DNA from: Bifidobacterium phasiani
Lineage (GTDB): Bacteria > Actinomycetota > Actinomycetes > Actinomycetales > Bifidobacteriaceae
Assembly: GCF_019331775.1 (NCBI RefSeq)
Contig: NZ_JAHBBD010000001.1
Location: 124,001 to 188,000, forward strand
Length of the DNA stretch: 64,000 bases
Reading direction: 5' to 3'
Part shown: positions 17,763 to 26,762 of the stretch, one piece after another
How positions within the stretch are numbered: position 1 is the stretch's first letter
How the letters are laid out: every line of letters begins with the position of its first letter
The notes under the pieces: model-generated
What the model saw: the letters and a program-made list of their open reading frames with translations, nothing else
Database searches by the model: none
Told to the model about the DNA's origin: nothing
Program-made: the position numbers and the translations under genes

Positions 17763-17840
17763 GGTTCCTCCTTGTAGGATTGCGGCCCGGTCGGGCCCGT
17801 TCTGGTGCGGCGCGCCCACGCGCGCGGATTGCCTGCAACG

Positions 17841-17865
17841 AAAAAGCGCCGGGGATGGCCGGCGC
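17841..17865 (-). terminator. Intrinsic terminator after the FKBP gene
   Basis: On the minus strand a 7-bp stem GCGCCGG / CCGGCGC with a 6-nt loop is followed directly by TTTTT. It lies 20 bp downstream of the FKBP stop and before greA, so greA has its own promoter. Confidence 0.85.
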
Positions 17866-17885
17866 GATCCCTCCCCCGCGTCCGT

Positions 17886-18290
17886 TCAGCGGGTGGAGAT
17901 GATGTCGATGACGAACACGAGCGTGTCGCCGCCGCCGATGCCCGCCTGCGGCACGCCGCGGGAGCCGTAGCCGTACTCCGGCGGGATCGAGACCAGCAGC
18001 CGGGAGCCGACGTTGTGGCCGGGCACGGTCTGGTCCCAGCCCTTGATCACCTGCCCGACGCCGATGCCGAAGCTGGCCGGCTGGTGGCGGGCGAAGCTCG
18101 AATCGAACGGGTCGGTCCCGCCCCACACCACACCGTGGTAGTTCACGGTGACGGTGTCGCCGCGGCGCACCATCGGACCGTCGCCCTCGACGAGCTCGAC
18201 GACCTTGAGACCCTTCGGGGCCTCGCCGTCGGGGAACTCGAACGTCGGCGTGGCGCCGAACTCAGCGTTGACCTTGGGCATGTCTGCCAT
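17886..18290 (-). CDS. FKBP-type peptidyl-prolyl cis-trans isomerase
   Basis: 134 residues, cytosolic, with no signal peptide. Typical FKBP positions are VTVNYHGVVWGGTDPFDSSF, the PASFGIGVGQVIKGWDQ segment with the conserved Trp, and IPPEYGYGSRG near the active-site flap. It catalyses isomerisation of peptidyl-proline bonds and may act as a chaperone. AAGGAGG precedes the chosen ATG. An in-frame GTG/ATG seven codons upstream would overlap this ribosome site. Confidence 0.95.
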   Translation of the reverse strand: MADMPKVNAEFGATPTFEFPDGEAPKGLKVVELVEGDGPMVRRGDTVTVNYHGVVWGGTDPFDSSFARHQPASFGIGVGQVIKGWDQTVPGHNVGSRLLVSIPPEYGYGSRGVPQAGIGGGDTLVFVIDIISTR

Positions 18291-18362
18291 CGTGACCTCC
18301 TTCACGTACACAATGTCTCATAGATTAGCACCATCGCGGCGGCGGAACCATGCGTTTCCCGC

Positions 18363-19838
18363 TCAGCATTCCACGACGTTGACGGCCAGGCCGCCGCGCG
18401 AGGTCTCCTTGTACTTCGACATCATGTCCTCGCCGGTCTGCTTCATCGTGCGGATGGCCTGGTCGAGGCTGACGATGTGCGAGCCGTCGCCGAGCATGGC
18501 CATGCGCACCGCGTTGATCGCCGTGTTCGCGCCCATCGCGTTGCGCTCGATGCACGGGATCTGCACCAGCCCGCCCACCGGGTCGCAGGTCAGGCCGAGG
18601 TTGTGCTCGATGCCGATCTCCGCGGCGTTCTCCACCTGCTCCGGGGTGCCCCCGAGCACGGCGGCCAGGCCGGCGGCGGCCATCGAGCAGGCCACGCCCA
18701 CCTCGCCCTGGCAGCCGACCTCGGCGCCCGAGATCGAGGCGTTGCGCTTGAACAGGTAGCCGATCGCGCCGGCGGTCAGCAGGAAGCGGATCACGCCCTC
18801 CTCGTCGGCCACGTCCACGAAATGCCAGTAGTACAGCAGCACCGCGGGGATGATGCCGGCCGAGCCGTTCGTCGGCGCGGTGACGATGCGGCGGCCGCCG
18901 GCGTTCTCCTCGCTGACGGCAAGGGCGAACAGGTCCACCCACGCCGCGTCGGAGGACTCGAGCACCGCGTCGACGCGCCCGGCGTCGCGCCTGAGCACGT
19001 CGCCGTTCGTCGCCAGGCGCGCGTACATCCGCGGCGCGCGCCGGGGCACGTCAAGGCCGCCCGGCAGCACAGCCTCGTCGCTGGTGCACCCGTTGCCGAC
19101 GCATTCGCGCATCACCCGCCACACCTCGAGCAGCCGGGCGCGCACCTGATCGGCGGGGCGCATGGCGGTCTCGTTGGCCCAGACGACGTCGGCGATCGCA
19201 AGCCCCTCGCGCCGGCAGACGGCGATGAGCTCGTCGCAGGAGGCGAAGGGGTAGGGCACGGCGCCGGCCCCTTGCGTCTCGGAGGCGTCCGGCTCCGCGG
19301 TGTCCGCGCCTCCCCCGTCCGCCGTCTCGTCGAACGTGTGGTCGTGGTTGCCGACCAGGCGGTCCTCGGGGCGGCCCTCGCGGATGAACCCGCCGCCGAT
19401 CGAGTACCACACCTGTTCGTCGACGGCGAGGCCGTCGGCGTCGAAGGACTCGAAGCGCATGCCGTTGGGGTGGGCGACGAACCGGCGCCACTGGTCGAAG
19501 ACCACGTCGCGCGCGTAGTCGAAGGCGATGTCGCGCTCGCCCGCCAGGCGCAGCCGCCCCGACCGGTCGCATTCCTCGTGGATGTGCAGCAGGTGGTCGG
19601 TGTCGACGGTGTCGGGCAGCTCCCCCTCCAGTCCGGCGACGGCGGCGCGGTCGGTGCCGTGGCCCAGGCCGGTCAGCGACAAGGAGCCGTACAGCGTCAC
19701 CCGCACGCGCGCGACGCGGTCGAGCAGGCCGCGGTCGCGCAGCGAGACGACGAACGCGCGAGCCGCGCGCATCGGGCCGACGGTGTGCGACGAGCTCGGC
19801 CCCACGCCGATCGAGAACATATCGAGCATGCTGAACAT
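18363..19838 (-). CDS. sdaA: L-serine ammonia-lyase (single-chain, iron-sulfur)
   Basis: 491 residues. The beta domain is N-terminal ([23 protein letters not shown]) and the alpha domain C-terminal, fused as in SdaA/SdaB of many bacteria. The catalytic part shows [42 protein letters not shown] and [18 protein letters not shown]. These supply the cysteines of the [4Fe-4S] cluster that dehydrates serine to pyruvate and ammonia. The region around residues 220-245 is an acidic Gly/Ala insertion. AAGGAG is well spaced from the ATG. It is flanked by FKBP downstream and tRNA-Leu upstream. Confidence 0.95.
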   Translation of the reverse strand: MFSMLDMFSIGVGPSSSHTVGPMRAARAFVVSLRDRGLLDRVARVRVTLYGSLSLTGLGHGTDRAAVAGLEGELPDTVDTDHLLHIHEECDRSGRLRLAGERDIAFDYARDVVFDQWRRFVAHPNGMRFESFDADGLAVDEQVWYSIGGGFIREGRPEDRLVGNHDHTFDETADGGGADTAEPDASETQGAGAVPYPFASCDELIAVCRREGLAIADVVWANETAMRPADQVRARLLEVWRVMRECVGNGCTSDEAVLPGGLDVPRRAPRMYARLATNGDVLRRDAGRVDAVLESSDAAWVDLFALAVSEENAGGRRIVTAPTNGSAGIIPAVLLYYWHFVDVADEEGVIRFLLTAGAIGYLFKRNASISGAEVGCQGEVGVACSMAAAGLAAVLGGTPEQVENAAEIGIEHNLGLTCDPVGGLVQIPCIERNAMGANTAINAVRMAMLGDGSHIVSLDQAIRTMKQTGEDMMSKYKETSRGGLAVNVVEC

Positions 19839-19931
19839 CGGACGCTCCTTGGTGTGCGGTGCGGCGGATCCGGGCCGCCGGTTCGGTTCACGCCCGGCGC
19901 CCCTGCGGGCGATGCCGGGCGCCGATGCGAA

Positions 19932-19963
19932 CGGCCCCGTTCCGATGATACGGGACGGGGCCG
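19932..19963 (-). terminator. Hairpin downstream of tRNA-Leu
   Basis: A 13-bp stem (CGGCCCCGT plus TCCG, pairing with CGGG plus ACGGGGCCG, one wobble) with a 6-nt loop starts a few bases after the encoded CCA end of the tRNA. It is probably the terminator or the 3' processing boundary. No U-run follows. Confidence 0.55.
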
Positions 19964-19966
19964 CGG

Positions 19967-20048
19967 TGGTGCCCCCGGTGGGACTCGAACCCACAAGCCG
20001 AAGCGGCCGATTTTAAGTCGGCTGCGTATACCATTTCGCCACGGGGGC
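19967..20048 (-). tRNA. tRNA-Leu (anticodon TAA), CCA encoded
   Basis: The minus strand gives a complete cloverleaf. The acceptor stem is GCCCCCG / CGGGGGC, discriminator A, and genomic CCA. The D arm is GCG-loop-CGC with AAATGGTATA. The anticodon arm is GCCGA-CTTAAAA-TCGGC, giving anticodon TAA. A long type II variable arm is present (CGCTTCGGC hairpin). The T arm is GTGGG-TTCGAGT-CCCAC. The long variable arm and anticodon fit leucine, reading UUA and UUG codons, which are rare in this GC-rich genome. Confidence 0.96.
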
Positions 20049-20188
20049 AGGGGCCGGACGCATGCGGGCATGGCACGGGCCCGCATGCCGTGCACGCGGC
20101 GGCACCGTGACGCCGCATGCGATGCGACCTTCACCGTATTATGCCACGCGGGTCGGCCGGAAGGGCCGCGGCGCGCCGCGGGACGCGC

Positions 20189-21184
20189 TCAGCGGCCGGC
20201 GAGCAGCCGGCGCCCGAAGTCGAGCACGATGCCGTCGAGCAGCCCGTGCTCGCTGGCGACGAACGAGTCGATCGGCGTGCCGTGGTCCTCGCGCGCCGCC
20301 TCGCTGATGCGGGCCAGCACACGGCTCCACACGACGGCGCCGCCGCCGACCACGTCGATGCGGCCCGGGTGGATGGTCCTGTACGTGCGCCGCTCCTCGC
20401 GCGTCATGCGCAGGAACCGGTCGTTGACCGCGTAGGCGTCCCGCAGCGGGACGCGCACGCCGTCGACCAGCCGGTGGTCATATTCCTTGAGTCCCATCGC
20501 CAGCGCGGTCATCGTGGTCACGGTGCCGGAGACGCCGATGATCGTGCGGGCCCTGCCGGCCGGCACATGCGCGAACGCCTCGTCGATATGCGCGTCGACG
20601 TCCCTGACCGCCGCCTCGATCTCGGCGTCGGCCGGCGGGTCGGACAGCAGGTGGCGCTCGGTCATGCGCACCGAGCCGACGTCCATCGAGAACGCGGCCT
20701 GCACCTGGGTGGCCGGAGCGTCCACGCCGTCGCCGCCCAGCACCATCTCGGTGGAGCCGCCGCCCAGGTCGACCACCACATACGGCGCCGCCAGGTCGCG
20801 TTCGACCACGCTGGTGGCGCCCAGGAAGCTCAGGTCGGCCTCCTCGGTGCCGGGGATCACCTCGGGGCGCACGCCGAGCAGCTCCTCGACCATGGACTCG
20901 AACTCCTCGCGGTTCTCGGCGTCGCGGGTCGCCGAGGTGGCGACGAAGCGGATGCCGTCGACCCGGTGCCCGGCCAGGATCCCCGCGAACTCGGCGACCG
21001 CGGCGCGGGCGCGCTCCAGGGCCTCGTCGGCGAAGCGATGGGTCTTGTCGACGTCCTGCCCCAGCCGGATGACGCGCAGCACCCGCGGCACGACCTCATG
21101 CATGCCGTGCCCGTCGACGCGCGCCACCTTGAGCCTGATCGAGTTCGTGCCGCAGTCGATGCCGGCGACCACCACCGATTCCAT
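20189..21184 (-). CDS. Ppx/GppA family phosphatase
   Basis: 331 residues, one ASKHA-fold domain pair. The phosphate-1 loop is AGIDCGTNSIRLKVARV, phosphate-2 is VVVDLGGGSTEMVLGG, and the adenosine-side loop is IIGVSGTVTTMTALAMG. Actinobacterial short forms of this family hydrolyse polyphosphate or pppGpp. Which substrate applies cannot be told from sequence. AAGGAGG precedes the ATG. It lies downstream of DUF501, as in many actinobacteria (eno, ftsB/divIC, DUF501, ppx order). Confidence 0.93.
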   Translation of the reverse strand: MESVVVAGIDCGTNSIRLKVARVDGHGMHEVVPRVLRVIRLGQDVDKTHRFADEALERARAAVAEFAGILAGHRVDGIRFVATSATRDAENREEFESMVEELLGVRPEVIPGTEEADLSFLGATSVVERDLAAPYVVVDLGGGSTEMVLGGDGVDAPATQVQAAFSMDVGSVRMTERHLLSDPPADAEIEAAVRDVDAHIDEAFAHVPAGRARTIIGVSGTVTTMTALAMGLKEYDHRLVDGVRVPLRDAYAVNDRFLRMTREERRTYRTIHPGRIDVVGGGAVVWSRVLARISEAAREDHGTPIDSFVASEHGLLDGIVLDFGRRLLAGR

Positions 21185-21246
21185 TGGTCCTCCTTCTCCC
21201 GTATGCATCAGCATGGAACGTATGCGCGATATGGACGCCCGCCGCG

Positions 21247-21822
21247 TCACTCGTCGTCGACGGCGCAGCGGCAGACCGTCGGGCTGAACTCGTCGGCGAT
21301 GCGCTCCAGCGCCATGTCGCCGATCGGGTTGGCTCCGGGGCCCATGACCAGGGTCTGGGCCAGCAGGGCGTGCAGGCACTTCACGCGGGTCGGCATCCCG
21401 CCGGCGCTGATGCCGGCGATGTGCTCCTCGTCGTCGCCCAGCCGCACGGCCAGCTCGTGGCGGAATGCGAGGTACAGCGCATGGGCCTGCTCGTAGGCCC
21501 GGCGCAGCTCCTCGTCGGCGGCGAGCCGGTCGTTGTACTCGTACATCGCGCCGGCCGCCTCCGCGTGCGACGCCGCCTTGACCGCCTGCGGGCCGGTCAG
21601 GTAGCAGGTGGTCGGGAACGGGATGCCGCCCGGCAGCAGCGGCCGGGTGACGACGGCGAGCGGCCTGCCGCACACGCAGCGCGCGCCGACCGCGACCATG
21701 CCGCGCGGGTACCGTCCCAGCTGGCGCTCCACGACGGCGATGTCGCGCTCGTCGGCCGGCTGCGCGAGGCATCGGTCGACCAGCCGCGTCGCGAGGGCGT
21801 TCAGATCGTCATTCCTGTCCAC
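21247..21822 (-). CDS. DUF501 domain-containing protein
   Basis: 191 residues with a GTG start preceded by AGGAGA. Family features are the cysteine pair VGARCVCGRPLAV, LPGGIPFPTTCYLTGP, ISAGGMPTRVKCLHALLAQ and the C-terminal CRC. These conserved Cys and His residues suggest a metal site. The biochemical role is unknown. The start overlaps the end of the FtsB/DivIC gene by 14 bp, so the two are translationally coupled. The gene is conserved in this position across actinobacteria. Confidence 0.9.
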   Translation of the reverse strand: MDRNDDLNALATRLVDRCLAQPADERDIAVVERQLGRYPRGMVAVGARCVCGRPLAVVTRPLLPGGIPFPTTCYLTGPQAVKAASHAEAAGAMYEYNDRLAADEELRRAYEQAHALYLAFRHELAVRLGDDEEHIAGISAGGMPTRVKCLHALLAQTLVMGPGANPIGDMALERIADEFSPTVCRCAVDDE

Positions 21823-22318
21823 TGGTGTCTCCTGTCGTGTCGTTGGTCGTGGCCGCGGCGTCCGAGTCGTCGCTCCGGTCCGCCCGCCCGAACAGATAGT
21901 CGAGCTCCTCGTACCACGGCAGCGTGCTGCCGGACGGGTCCGAGGACTGGTCCGCCGCGTCGTCCGCCCCGTCGTCGCCGGTCACGGCCTCGGGGTGCAT
22001 GACGCGCACGGCCTGCTCGCCGGGGAACACGAAGCCGAGGCGTTCGCGCGCCTGCGCCGTGACGTAGGCGTCGTCGTCCCACCGCGCGATCTCGTTCTCC
22101 AGGTCCTGCTTGCGCTCCTGCAGCGACGCCTCCTCGCGCTTGAGGCTGTTGAGGTCGGCGAGGTCCATCGCATAGGTGTGGAACGTGGAGACCAGCTGGA
22201 TGGCGCCCAGCGCCACGATGAACAGCGAGATGAAGAACGAGATCGGCCCGGTGTTGCCGCTCCGCCTGGCCTTGCCGCCGCGCGGCCTGTTCGCTCGGGT
22301 CGATGTGCTCATAGTCAT
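21809..22318 (-). CDS. Septum formation initiator (FtsB/DivIC family)
   Basis: 169 residues. A short basic cytoplasmic N terminus is followed by one membrane helix (ISFFISLFIVALGAIQLVSTF) and an extracytoplasmic coiled coil (DLADLNSLKREEASLQERKQDLENEIARW). The family AYVTAQARERLGFVFPGEQAVRV segment comes next, then a long acidic Asp/Ser/Thr-rich tail. FtsB/DivIC proteins bridge early and late divisome proteins. The ATG is immediately preceded by the terminator hairpin of enolase and has no good ribosome site. A second ATG lies two codons later. Confidence 0.9.
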   Translation of the reverse strand: MTMSTSTRANRPRGGKARRSGNTGPISFFISLFIVALGAIQLVSTFHTYAMDLADLNSLKREEASLQERKQDLENEIARWDDDAYVTAQARERLGFVFPGEQAVRVMHPEAVTGDDGADDAADQSSDPSGSTLPWYEELDYLFGRADRSDDSDAAATTNDTTGDTSGQE

Positions 22319-22319
22319 G

Positions 22320-22356
22320 AAAATACCCGCCGCATTCGACGAGCGAACGCGGCGGG
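22320..22356 (-). terminator. Intrinsic terminator of eno, abutting the FtsB/DivIC start
   Basis: On the minus strand CCCGCCGC plus GTTCG pairs with CGAAT plus GCGGCGGG (13 bp, one wobble) around a 5-nt loop, followed by TATTTTC. It ends 1-2 bases before the ATG of the FtsB/DivIC gene. Confidence 0.8.
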
Positions 22357-22406
22357 TTCACGAAGCCTGTGCGCCTCTCACCGGCCGGTCAGGGCCGGAT
22401 CGGCGA

Positions 22407-23708
<1,302 letters not shown>

Positions 23709-23786
23709 TTACACGTTGGGTTGTGATGACACTGCCAAGAATAGTGGGTTTGATGGACGTTCGCCGTGAATTGCAACGGCATGTCG

Positions 23787-23800
23787 TGTTAGCGCTCACA
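23787..23800. promoter_or_regulatory. LacI-type operator-like palindrome between eno and the thiamine operon
   Basis: TGTTAGCGCTCACA is symmetric except for one pair and has the central AGCGCT of LacI-family operators. Bifidobacterial sugar and glycolysis regulators of the LacI family, such as AraQ, are known to use related sites. Its position upstream of eno suggests sugar-responsive control of enolase. It could also affect the divergent riboswitch operon. Confidence 0.5.
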
Positions 23801-23849
23801 CCACACCGCGCCGAGGGATTGTCCATGGCGTGGGCCCACAATGGTGCGC

Positions 23850-23973
23850 GACACGGGGTGCCCGGGCCGAATCCTGAAACACGCTGGAGGACGCGACCGC
23901 GCCGAAAGCCGGCGGCTGGGCTGAGATCACACTCGTCGAACCTGATGTAGCTAGCACTATCGAAGGGAATGTC
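23850..23973 (+). promoter_or_regulatory. TPP riboswitch (THI element)
   Basis: All conserved blocks of the thiamine pyrophosphate aptamer are present in order: GGGGTGCC (23855-23862), GGCTGAGA (23919-23926), ACCTGAT (23940-23946) and AGGGAA (23964-23969). A P1 closing stem GACA (23850-23853) pairs with TGTC (23970-23973). A variable P3 arm lies between the first two blocks. The following ATG is only 3 bases after P1, and the AAGGGA of the aptamer is the only ribosome site. Thiamine pyrophosphate would therefore switch off translation of the transporter. Confidence 0.95.
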
Positions 23974-23976
23974 ATC

Positions 23977-24753
23977 ATGCACGAGCATGCCGTGCGCCGT
24001 CGCATCCCGGCCGTCCCGGCCGCGTGGGCGTCGACGCTCGTCCTGTTGCTGTGGTGGTATCTCGCCACGCTCACGCCGCCGGATACGCGGCCCCTCCCCT
24101 CGCCCGGCGAGGTCGTCGGCGCATGGATCGACCTGGACGCCGAAGGCCTGCTGTGGCCCTCGATCGGCGTCAGCCTGCTGCGCGTCGCCTCCGGGCTGGC
24201 GATGGGCGTCGTCCTGGCCGTGCCGGCCGGACTGCTCGCCGGGGCCTCCCGTCTGGGCATGGCCGTCATCGACAAGCCGATCCACATGCTGCGGGCGGTG
24301 CCGTTCCCGGCGCTCTCCCCGCTGTTCATCATCGCGTTCGGCATCGGCGAGACGATGAAGATCGGGCTCATCGCGGTCGGCGTGTTCGGCCTGATCTATG
24401 TCAACCTGCGCGACGGCGTGCGTCGCCTCGACCCCAGGCTGCTCGAACTGGCGCGGGCGTACCGCTTCGACCGCCGGACCCTGTTCCTGCGCGTGCTGCT
24501 GCCCGGGGCGCTTCCCGGGTTCATGACAGGCCTGCGCTTCGCGCTCACCGTCGCGTGGATCGCGCTGGTGACCTGCGAAACCGTCAACTCCTCGACCGGA
24601 CTGGGCTACATCCTCTCGCGCTCGCAGCAGTTCTCCCGCACCGACCAGACCGTGCTGTGCATCGTCATCTACGCGGTGCTCGGCCTGCTGTCGGAGACCA
24701 TCGTGGCACTGCTGGAACGCGCGGCTCTGCCCTGGCAGCACGCGCGGCGCTGA
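23977..24753 (+). CDS. thiX: ABC transporter permease, thiamine pyrimidine precursor uptake (ThiX-like)
   Basis: 258 residues with about six membrane segments. The cytoplasmic coupling motif ELARAYRFDRRTLFLRVLLPGALPGFMTGL is the EAA loop of importers in the SsuC/TauC/ThiX group. The TPP riboswitch directly upstream and the NMT1-type binding protein downstream point to uptake of a thiamine precursor, probably the hydroxymethylpyrimidine or a formylaminopyrimidine derivative, rather than a sulfonate. The ATG is set by the riboswitch's own AAGGGA. Confidence 0.87.
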   Translation: MHEHAVRRRIPAVPAAWASTLVLLLWWYLATLTPPDTRPLPSPGEVVGAWIDLDAEGLLWPSIGVSLLRVASGLAMGVVLAVPAGLLAGASRLGMAVIDKPIHMLRAVPFPALSPLFIIAFGIGETMKIGLIAVGVFGLIYVNLRDGVRRLDPRLLELARAYRFDRRTLFLRVLLPGALPGFMTGLRFALTVAWIALVTCETVNSSTGLGYILSRSQQFSRTDQTVLCIVIYAVLGLLSETIVALLERAALPWQHARR

Positions 24754-24925
24754 GGGCGCGGCCGAGGACGCACGCCGCCGACGCGCCCCATCCGAGAGCC
24801 GCGTCCGCCCGCGGCCCGCCTTCCGCGCGGCCTTGACCGTCCACGGCCGCGACGCGCGGAAACGGCGGCGCCCGCCCGCGGACGCACCCATCATCACATC
24901 CACGACCACAACGAAAGGAACCGGC

Positions 24926-25900
24926 ATGCCCCGGAACACCCATACCATCCTCCGCCCCCTCGCCCTGATCGGCGCACTCGCCCTGGTCGCCCCGCTCGCC
25001 GCCTGCGCGCCGCGGGACGACGCCGCGACCGGAACCGACACCATGCGCGTGGCGTACCTGTCGACCGCCAACTACCTGACCACACTGAAGAACGAACGGT
25101 TCGCGCAGGACGAGCTCGCGCCGGCCACGGTCGAATTCACCGGCACGTACAACCCCGCCGACGCGCGCACCGCGATCCAGTCGGGCAACGCCGACGCCAC
25201 CTCGACCGGCACCGGCTCGTTCATCAACCTGATCGCCCAGGACCAGCCGTGGACCGCGTTCGCCATCGAGTACTACGACGGCGACTCCCAGGGCATCGTC
25301 GCGGCGCCGGGCAGCGGCGTCGAATCGCTGGAGGACCTGTACGGCAGGACCATCGCCATCGACGCCAAGGGCGCGACCGGCGACTACATCGTCCACCAGG
25401 CCTTCGCCAACGCCGGGCTCGACGCCTCGCAGGTCACCGAGGTGGAGATGAGCCCGAGCAACTTCAGCGCGGCGTTCGGCTCCGGGCAGGTCGACGCCAT
25501 CGCGACCTTCGACCAGAACCTCGCCTCCGCGATGACCACGCCGGGCGCCAGGCTGCTCGTCAACGCCGAGGAGTACGGCAACCTCAACGTCTCCATCCAC
25601 ATCGTCGCGCAGTCCTTCGCGCAGGAGCACCCCGACCTGGTCAGGGCCATGTACCGCGCGCTGGTCGAGGAGTCCGACAAGGCGCAGGAACACCCCGAGA
25701 TCATCACCGACGCCTACCGCGAGTTCGGCGCCTCCGAGGACATCATCGACCAGGTGGCGAAGTTCGACGTCCCCGAGATCCTGCCGATCGACCAGAACGG
25801 CCTGGACATGCTCGAGCGGCAGGCCGCGCAGTACGTCGACTTCGGGTTCATCGACGCCGTGCCCGACCTCGCCGGCCACGTCATGGACTGCAGCGAGTGA
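24926..25900 (+). CDS. thiY: ABC transporter substrate-binding lipoprotein, NMT1/THI5-like (ThiY-like)
   Basis: 324 residues. A signal peptide ends in a lipobox (LVAPLAAC), so the mature protein is lipid-anchored outside the membrane. The fold is the NMT1/SsuA type: RVAYLSTANYLTT, GNADATSTGTGSF, GQVDAIATFDQN. Binding proteins of this family carry pyrimidine precursors of thiamine or alkanesulfonates. The upstream riboswitch favours the former. It starts after AAAGGAA, 172 bp from the permease, so the operon has a sizeable untranslated gap. Confidence 0.87.
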   Translation: MPRNTHTILRPLALIGALALVAPLAACAPRDDAATGTDTMRVAYLSTANYLTTLKNERFAQDELAPATVEFTGTYNPADARTAIQSGNADATSTGTGSFINLIAQDQPWTAFAIEYYDGDSQGIVAAPGSGVESLEDLYGRTIAIDAKGATGDYIVHQAFANAGLDASQVTEVEMSPSNFSAAFGSGQVDAIATFDQNLASAMTTPGARLLVNAEEYGNLNVSIHIVAQSFAQEHPDLVRAMYRALVEESDKAQEHPEIITDAYREFGASEDIIDQVAKFDVPEILPIDQNGLDMLERQAAQYVDFGFIDAVPDLAGHVMDCSE

Positions 25901-25902
25901 CG

Positions 25903-26592
25903 ATGGGCATCGCGCTGCATGATATCAAGGTCGGTTTCGACGGCGTCGACGTGCTGCGGGGCGTCGACCTGTCGATCCGCGACGGCGAGTTCACGTCGCT
26001 GATCGGCCGCTCGGGCTGCGGCAAGTCCACGCTGCTGCGCGTGGCGGCGGGCCTGCTGCGACCGCGGTCCGGCACGGTCGAGACCGACGGCGACATGGCC
26101 TTCGGCTTCCAGGACGCGCGTCTGGTGCCGTGGATCCGACTGTGGGACAACGTCACGCTGGGCATGCCCGGACGGCGCGCGGAACGCCGGGCGCTGGCGA
26201 TGCGGGCGCTGGAGCGGGTCGGGCTGGCCGACCACGCCGAGGCCTGGCCGGCCGAGCTGTCGGGAGGCCAGGCCCAGCGCGCCTCGCTGGCCCGCGCGAT
26301 CGTGCGGCGCCCGCGTCTGCTCCTGCTGGACGAGCCGTTCGGCGCGCTCGACGCGCTGACGCGGCTGGACATGCAGGACCTGCTGGCGCGGCTGCAGGCC
26401 GACAACGGCTGGGCGACGCTGATGGTCACCCACGACATCGCCGAGGCCGTGCGCCTGTCGGACCACATCCTCGTGCTGCGCGACGGCGTCATCGACACGA
26501 CGTTCGACATCGACCGCGGCACGCTGGACGACGAGGGGCTGCCGGCCGGGCACGCCGAGACGGAACGCCGGCTGCGCGCGGCGCTGCGCTGA
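25903..26592 (+). CDS. thiZ: ABC transporter ATP-binding protein (ThiZ-like)
   Basis: 229 residues. Walker A is GRSGCGKSTLL, the Q-loop is FGFQDARLVPW, the signature LSGGQAQRASLARAI, Walker B LLLLDEPFGALD, and the switch His is in MVTHDIAEAV. It belongs to the SsuB/TauB/ThiZ branch and energises the permease. The ATG lies 2 bases after the stop of the binding protein, without its own Shine-Dalgarno sequence, so it depends on coupling. It is the last gene of the riboswitch operon. Confidence 0.93.
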   Translation: MGIALHDIKVGFDGVDVLRGVDLSIRDGEFTSLIGRSGCGKSTLLRVAAGLLRPRSGTVETDGDMAFGFQDARLVPWIRLWDNVTLGMPGRRAERRALAMRALERVGLADHAEAWPAELSGGQAQRASLARAIVRRPRLLLLDEPFGALDALTRLDMQDLLARLQADNGWATLMVTHDIAEAVRLSDHILVLRDGVIDTTFDIDRGTLDDEGLPAGHAETERRLRAALR

Positions 26593-26634
26593 ACCGGGCC
26601 TCGCCGGCGGCGGCGAACTGCGGCGACGCATACG

Positions 26635-26677
26635 GAAAACGGGGCTTCCCGGATCGGTATGGTCCGGGAAGCCCCGT
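26635..26677. terminator. Bidirectional terminator between the thiamine transporter and the MFS gene
   Basis: A 15-bp perfect stem ACGGGGCTTCCCGGA / TCCGGGAAGCCCCGT (26639-26653 and 26663-26677) with a 9-nt loop. On the minus strand TTTT follows, so the fit is best for the MFS gene. On the plus strand it is about 45 bp after the ATPase stop. Confidence 0.85.
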
Positions 26678-26762
26678 GCCGTATAGACAGGCCGCGGACG
26701 GCCGCATCAGGCGGTCACGCCGGACGGCCGCGCCGCCGGGCGGCCCGTATCGGATCCGGCGG

